From Typha latifolia (Eukaryota; Streptophyta; Magnoliopsida; Poales; Typhaceae): a stretch of 64,000 nt of DNA. The notes under the pieces are model-generated. The model was not told the origin of the DNA. It did not search any database and worked only from the letters and a program-made list of their open reading frames with translations. The position numbers were made by a program, and so were the translations under genes. The stretch is from NCBI GenBank assembly GCA_019914945.1, contig CM034107.1, positions 1,302,001 through 1,366,000 on the forward strand, given 5' to 3'. Below, one piece after another: positions 60,201-64,000 of this stretch. The first letter of the stretch is position 1, and every line of letters begins with the position of its first letter.

Positions 60201-63200
60201 TTTGATTTTTTTGATAACCATATATACATTTTGTTTTCTCCTATAAGGCCTATTAATTTGCCCTTCTTCATAGACATGGTTTTGCTTCTCCCTTTTTCTC
60301 TGTTCCAATGCCTCCTCTTCATTTATCTAAACACTTCTCTTTAAGCATAGGAAATCGGTACCCTACTTAGGGGGAGCTCATGCACTGGGATGCCCTTCTA
60401 GGATTCTCTTTTAATACAAACTCTTGCTTAATTTTGTGAATTGTAATGACTAAACCTATTATATCTATTCTAATATTTTATTATCAATGTTCTTTTTGGT
60501 CTGCAGGTTTTTATCTTATTCAGTGATGGTTCAGTCTACATTCTCTGTCCAGTTGTTCCTTTTGGAAGGTACATTTCTATTTGATCTGGTTCTGTTTCCT
60601 TTGTTGTTACGCTGTTTCTATCTGCTGTCCAAATATTTTTTCCGGGTGCTACGAATTCTTACTGGAAGATGGCATTTCAACTTGTTACATAAAAAGTAGG
60701 TGAAAATAGAACCATTTTTAGGAGGAGAAAAATTAGTCTTGTAGTATTACTGTTATCTATTATAGGAGACCTCCACTCTTAGATTGGATCGCAGATAGCA
60801 GTTTCTTATTCAGTAGCCTGCTTATATTCTGATTCATTCGAAGAATTATGGTTATTTTCTGGTGCAGCCTCTTTAATAGTAGATATATCCAGGATATATA
60901 TGAAGATCTTAATGCATTTGGATTGAAGTCAACAAGTCCAAGAATTATTAGCAACTCACGTATGGCCATTGCTTGGTTAGAAGCAACATTTCCCGAGGTA
61001 GCAGATCAATCAACCGAAGGGCGGAGTGTAGCAATATCAAGAGCTCATCCTTATGCCCCAGTAGACGCATCGCTTTCTTTACAGGCATGCTTCTGATTGC
61101 AAATTTGCTGCATCTCTCTTTATCATATGTGCAAAAATTTATGTTACCTCTGCGAAGCACATTGTGATTGATTTTATTTGTAAAGTGTACTTATATTCTT
61201 CTGTAGTAATGTGCAAGTCTGCAATATAATTTGTCTTGTTTGACAGTATTAATAAGCCACTTCTGAAGTTCTATAATTACTGATTGTCAAACTTAATTAA
61301 GGAAGTATTTGAAGAGAGTAGATTGCACAAGGTTATTGAGGCAAAACATTCAGTGAATTGCTCACTGTGATCACCTATGTATTAGATGGTATAATGCTTC
61401 TTTCTTAATGTTTATTTGAAGATATTCTACCTTATATATTAACTTTGAGTTTTCAATTCATATATTAGTTTTTTAAACCAAATATCTGTATGTGTGTGGT
61501 TGTTGTTATAGATCAGCAACGAAGGGGTATACTCATGAAGGTCAGAACATAGTAGTGTATCTTGATTTGGGTTAATTTAAAGATACTTTATTAGATATCT
61601 TAACTTTTAGGTTTTCCCTCAATAGCTTTCATCTGACTAAAACATATCCCAGGGCTGACCAATTTATTCATTTCTCTTTTAGTTTTACCTTAATGAGATT
61701 TAACATTAATCAACTTCTATAATGGACAAGGTGTGCAATAATACAGGGACCTCTCTGTAGAGTCTGCCGCAAGGACGAAAATAATGTGTCTGAAGGCCAG
61801 AGCAGTGATGGCTGTAAAGGTAGATCTGTGAGTTTTCTTTATAGCTCTATTGGCAAAGATTCAGTTCTTGTTACAGCCTGGAGCAGTGGGCAGATCCAGA
61901 TTGATGCTCTAGCTGATGAAATACAACCCCAGTGGAGCATTGGTATTTCCCCCCACCTTGATGTTGATTCACTTGGTCATATAAAGGGTGTTGCAATGAT
62001 TTGCGAGTCAAACTCCCAGGATCTTTCTACTTCGAAACTCCATCATCCTCTCAATATTGGATCAAATATGAGCACTGGTGCAGATACAGTTTTGTTTGAA
62101 CATTCACCTCCTTTGCTAAGGCTAGCTATTGTGGACCTGGCGCTGCCTGATCATAATTGCATGTTATCGTTGTTTCATGATCCTCTTGTCTCGGAGAGAT
62201 TTTACTGTGTTCATGGTGGGGGAATTGACGTAGTAACTCTGCACTTTCTCCCATTCTCAGATGCAAACACAGCTGCAAAACCGCCTTCTGTGCATCCTAT
62301 TCTCACTGCAGCCAATGATGAATCCTGCTCTCCATTTCTGTGTGGTTTTCTTACAATAGCCGATTCATATGGTCATTTGCAGGTAGTCGGAGTGACGTTC
62401 TCATATGAGTGTATTCTACTGGAAATGAAGGGTTGGAAAGAACCACTACCCTTTCATTATGAGATTGATGATAAATCTGTTTATGATACAAAAGCAACAA
62501 TTCCTGAATTTATAAGTAAAGAGCTTCTTGCTGGCCCCAAAGTCATAACACTTCCAGCTTCAACAAGTCTTCGATCTGTGACTGCTGATACCATTGAAGG
62601 CCGGTCAACTCTTCATCACTATATCAAGCTTTTCCATGAGAACTATGTAGAGTATGCACATAAGGTAATAACAGATTGAGCATTTCCATTGTATTGTTTT
62701 TATTTCGTAATGTTACCTGGTTTGCTTGCACAGTGAATAGTGGATCAGCTTCAGTTATCTAACCTGAACCCTTTCTGCTCCGTTGTTGGTTTGACACTGC
62801 TTGCCTAGGTCTACATTGAGCTCAAAGAACATGCAGGATATCTAAAAACAGTGATCGATGACCAACAGAAATGCTTGCACGCAACAAAGCAGTCGCTTAA
62901 AGATTTTAATGCCAAAGATCAAGTCATAGAGGGCAGAATAGATCGTGCCTTCAAGGTATATGAGCTTTTAGAGAAGCGTTTACAAAGTTTCAAAACATTG
63001 CCTGCGGCAAACAAGAAACCATTGTCAAGAGCAGAGCGTGAATTCAAGGCCCAACTCGGTATGCAAGAGCTTCCTTTTATGTAGTTTAAGCTTTGGACTT
63101 AAAAGTTTATTTGAGTCACAAATTTAACATTCAATTCTTGAAAACAATGCAGATAGGTTTGCAGATGTTGAGTTAGATGCCTTGCACATGTCTATTGAAG

Positions 63201-63391
63201 CCTTGAAAGCAAGGATGAGAAGACACAGTCAGCCATCGCCAGCACAGCCGCCATCAAGGGGAAGAAACTACGTTCCAGAAGCTCAGATGTCAACATTAAA
63301 GATGTCGCTGGAAAGGCTGTCGATTCTAAACGAAGAGAACACCCAGAAGCTAAATCTCATTGAACATGAATTGAATGTCCAGGGGAAATAG
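57205..63391 (+). CDS. NUP88: Nucleoporin NUP88 / MOS7
   Basis: Nine exons: 57205-57618, 58568-58719, 59415-59537, 59753-59897, 60507-60568, 60868-61084, 61747-62664, 62809-63058, 63153-63391; 839 aa in frame. Conserved MOS7 blocks: EWVPLPKHPVF near residue 30, GSDSLSLIYIYERTS, QEYYLQPVQPGRCQNAASIC, FSVFILFSDGSVYILCP, DSVLVTAWSSGQIQIDALADE and EGRSTLHHYIKLFHENYVEYAHK. The N-terminal part would form a beta-propeller; the last ~150 residues (with KKPLSRAEREFKAQL) form coiled coils. NUP88 sits on the cytoplasmic side of the nuclear pore; Arabidopsis MOS7 is needed for nuclear retention of defence regulators and for innate immunity (established). The family is single-copy in many plants. Intron 6 appears to have a GC donor (TTACAG|GCATGC). 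Residues 1-35 are Pro/Ser-rich and variable. Confidence 0.95.
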
Positions 63392-63759
63392 CAATATCAA
63401 GCTCTTGTGAGGTGCAGAAAAATGTCAGCTTTTTTTTTTCTTCTCATGGCCATTTGAAGTACCATAACCCTTTATCTCATATGCACATTAATATGTATAA
63501 CGGCTCGTTCTTTGTACGACCTAATTTTATCTTGAATCCCTGATCAAATCACAAAAAAGTTTTAATATATACCCTAGATATGAATCTCAACATGCAAAAC
63601 AAGACTTGCTTCATTTATTCGATAGAATTACACAATTCAATTTGTTTTATCTTTCCTATCAAAAATACATTTATAGTTACTCGTCACATCTGTAACAATA
63701 TCATCCTTGTTTCAAACAGCTGCTACTAATCAATGGCAAGAATATATTGCATGAGTTCT
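63392..63759. other. Convergent spacer, NUP88 / C4H 3' UTRs
   Basis: 368 bp between two stop codons facing each other. It holds both 3' UTRs; AT-rich with no coding signal. Confidence 0.7.
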
Positions 63760-64000
63760 TCACTTCTCTACTGGCCGGAAAACCACCACAGAGTGCTTAG
63801 CAATGTGCAAGCTGAACTGCCCACCCTTCTCTTCCACATCCACCTTCTCCGCCCCTGGCGGCGGCCGCATCTGAAAGCTCGTCACGAGCTTCCCGATGAC
63901 GATCCCCAGAATCGGCATCGCCAATATGATCCCCGGGCAGCTCCGTCGGCCCATGCCGAATGGCAAAAACCTAAAGTCGACCTTACCGCCGACTGCCGCC
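63760..64000 (-). CDS. CYP73A: Cinnamate 4-hydroxylase (CYP73A), 3' end only
   Basis: The minus-strand frame from the window edge to the stop at 63762-63760 encodes the last ~79 residues. It contains the P450 haem loop [10 protein letters not shown] with the axial Cys, preceded by [10 protein letters not shown] and followed by the CYP73-specific [14 protein letters not shown] near the C-terminus. These blocks are diagnostic of trans-cinnamate 4-hydroxylase, the ER-membrane P450 that converts cinnamate to p-coumarate in the phenylpropanoid pathway, using NADPH-P450 reductase. The C-terminus FRPVEK is variable in the family. The rest of the gene, including the membrane anchor, is beyond 64000. 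Confidence 0.93.
   Translation of the reverse strand, partial: AAVGGKVDFRFLPFGMGRRSCPGIILAMPILGIVIGKLVTSFQMRPPPGAEKVDVEEKGGQFSLHIAKHSVVVFRPVEK

Overview
This window is nuclear DNA of a flowering plant. Genes are split by many introns, mostly GT-AG, with AT-rich intergenic DNA, long TA, GA and AAT microsatellites and small non-autonomous transposons. Every recognisable protein belongs to a plant family (HKT, SAUR, RTNLB, galacturonokinase, MOS7/NUP88, CYP73A). Protein style and codon use suggest a monocot outside the grasses, but that is an impression; no gene in the window fixes the species.

Layout from left to right. 1-707 (-): first coding exon and start of intron 1 of a plastid-targeted protein, possibly a fibrillin. 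1248-5801 (-): ten-exon GT14 / Core-2/I-branching glycosyltransferase. 8498-13722 (+): Pumilio RNA-binding protein, eight repeats, divergent from the GT14 gene across a region with inverted CT/GA microsatellites. 13.7-18.4 kb: gene-free, transposon debris. 18366-20561 (+): small reticulon-like protein. 22012-33934 (-): three intact tandem HKT cation-transporter genes sharing one three-exon structure. 34-38.5 kb: no gene seen. 38477-45461 (-): 14-exon galacturonokinase. 48014-48490 (+): intronless SAUR gene. 49492-50230 (+): tentative acidic protein of unknown function. 51019-54444 (-): CTP:phosphoethanolamine cytidylyltransferase. 57205-63391 (+): NUP88/MOS7 nucleoporin. 63760-64000 (-): 3' end of a cinnamate 4-hydroxylase gene, cut by the window edge.

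Exon boundaries were derived by hand from splice signals and family resemblance. In the seven complete multi-exon single-copy or HKT families, exon lengths sum to an uninterrupted reading frame (GT14 379 aa, PUM 1015 aa, RTNLB 175 aa, HKT 574/523/518 aa, GALAK 433 aa, PECT1 430 aa, NUP88 839 aa). The genes do not form one pathway. The one clear functional cluster is the HKT array, which probably handles Na+ (filter type S-G-G-G in all three copies). I found no clearly new biological system. The most unusual points are the HKT array with its divergent pore loops and N-terminus, three GC-AG introns in about 54 modelled introns, a two-codon upstream ORF overlapping the GT14 start codon, a promoter-like motif cluster in a convergent intergenic space behind HKT-A, and the unknown acidic gene.
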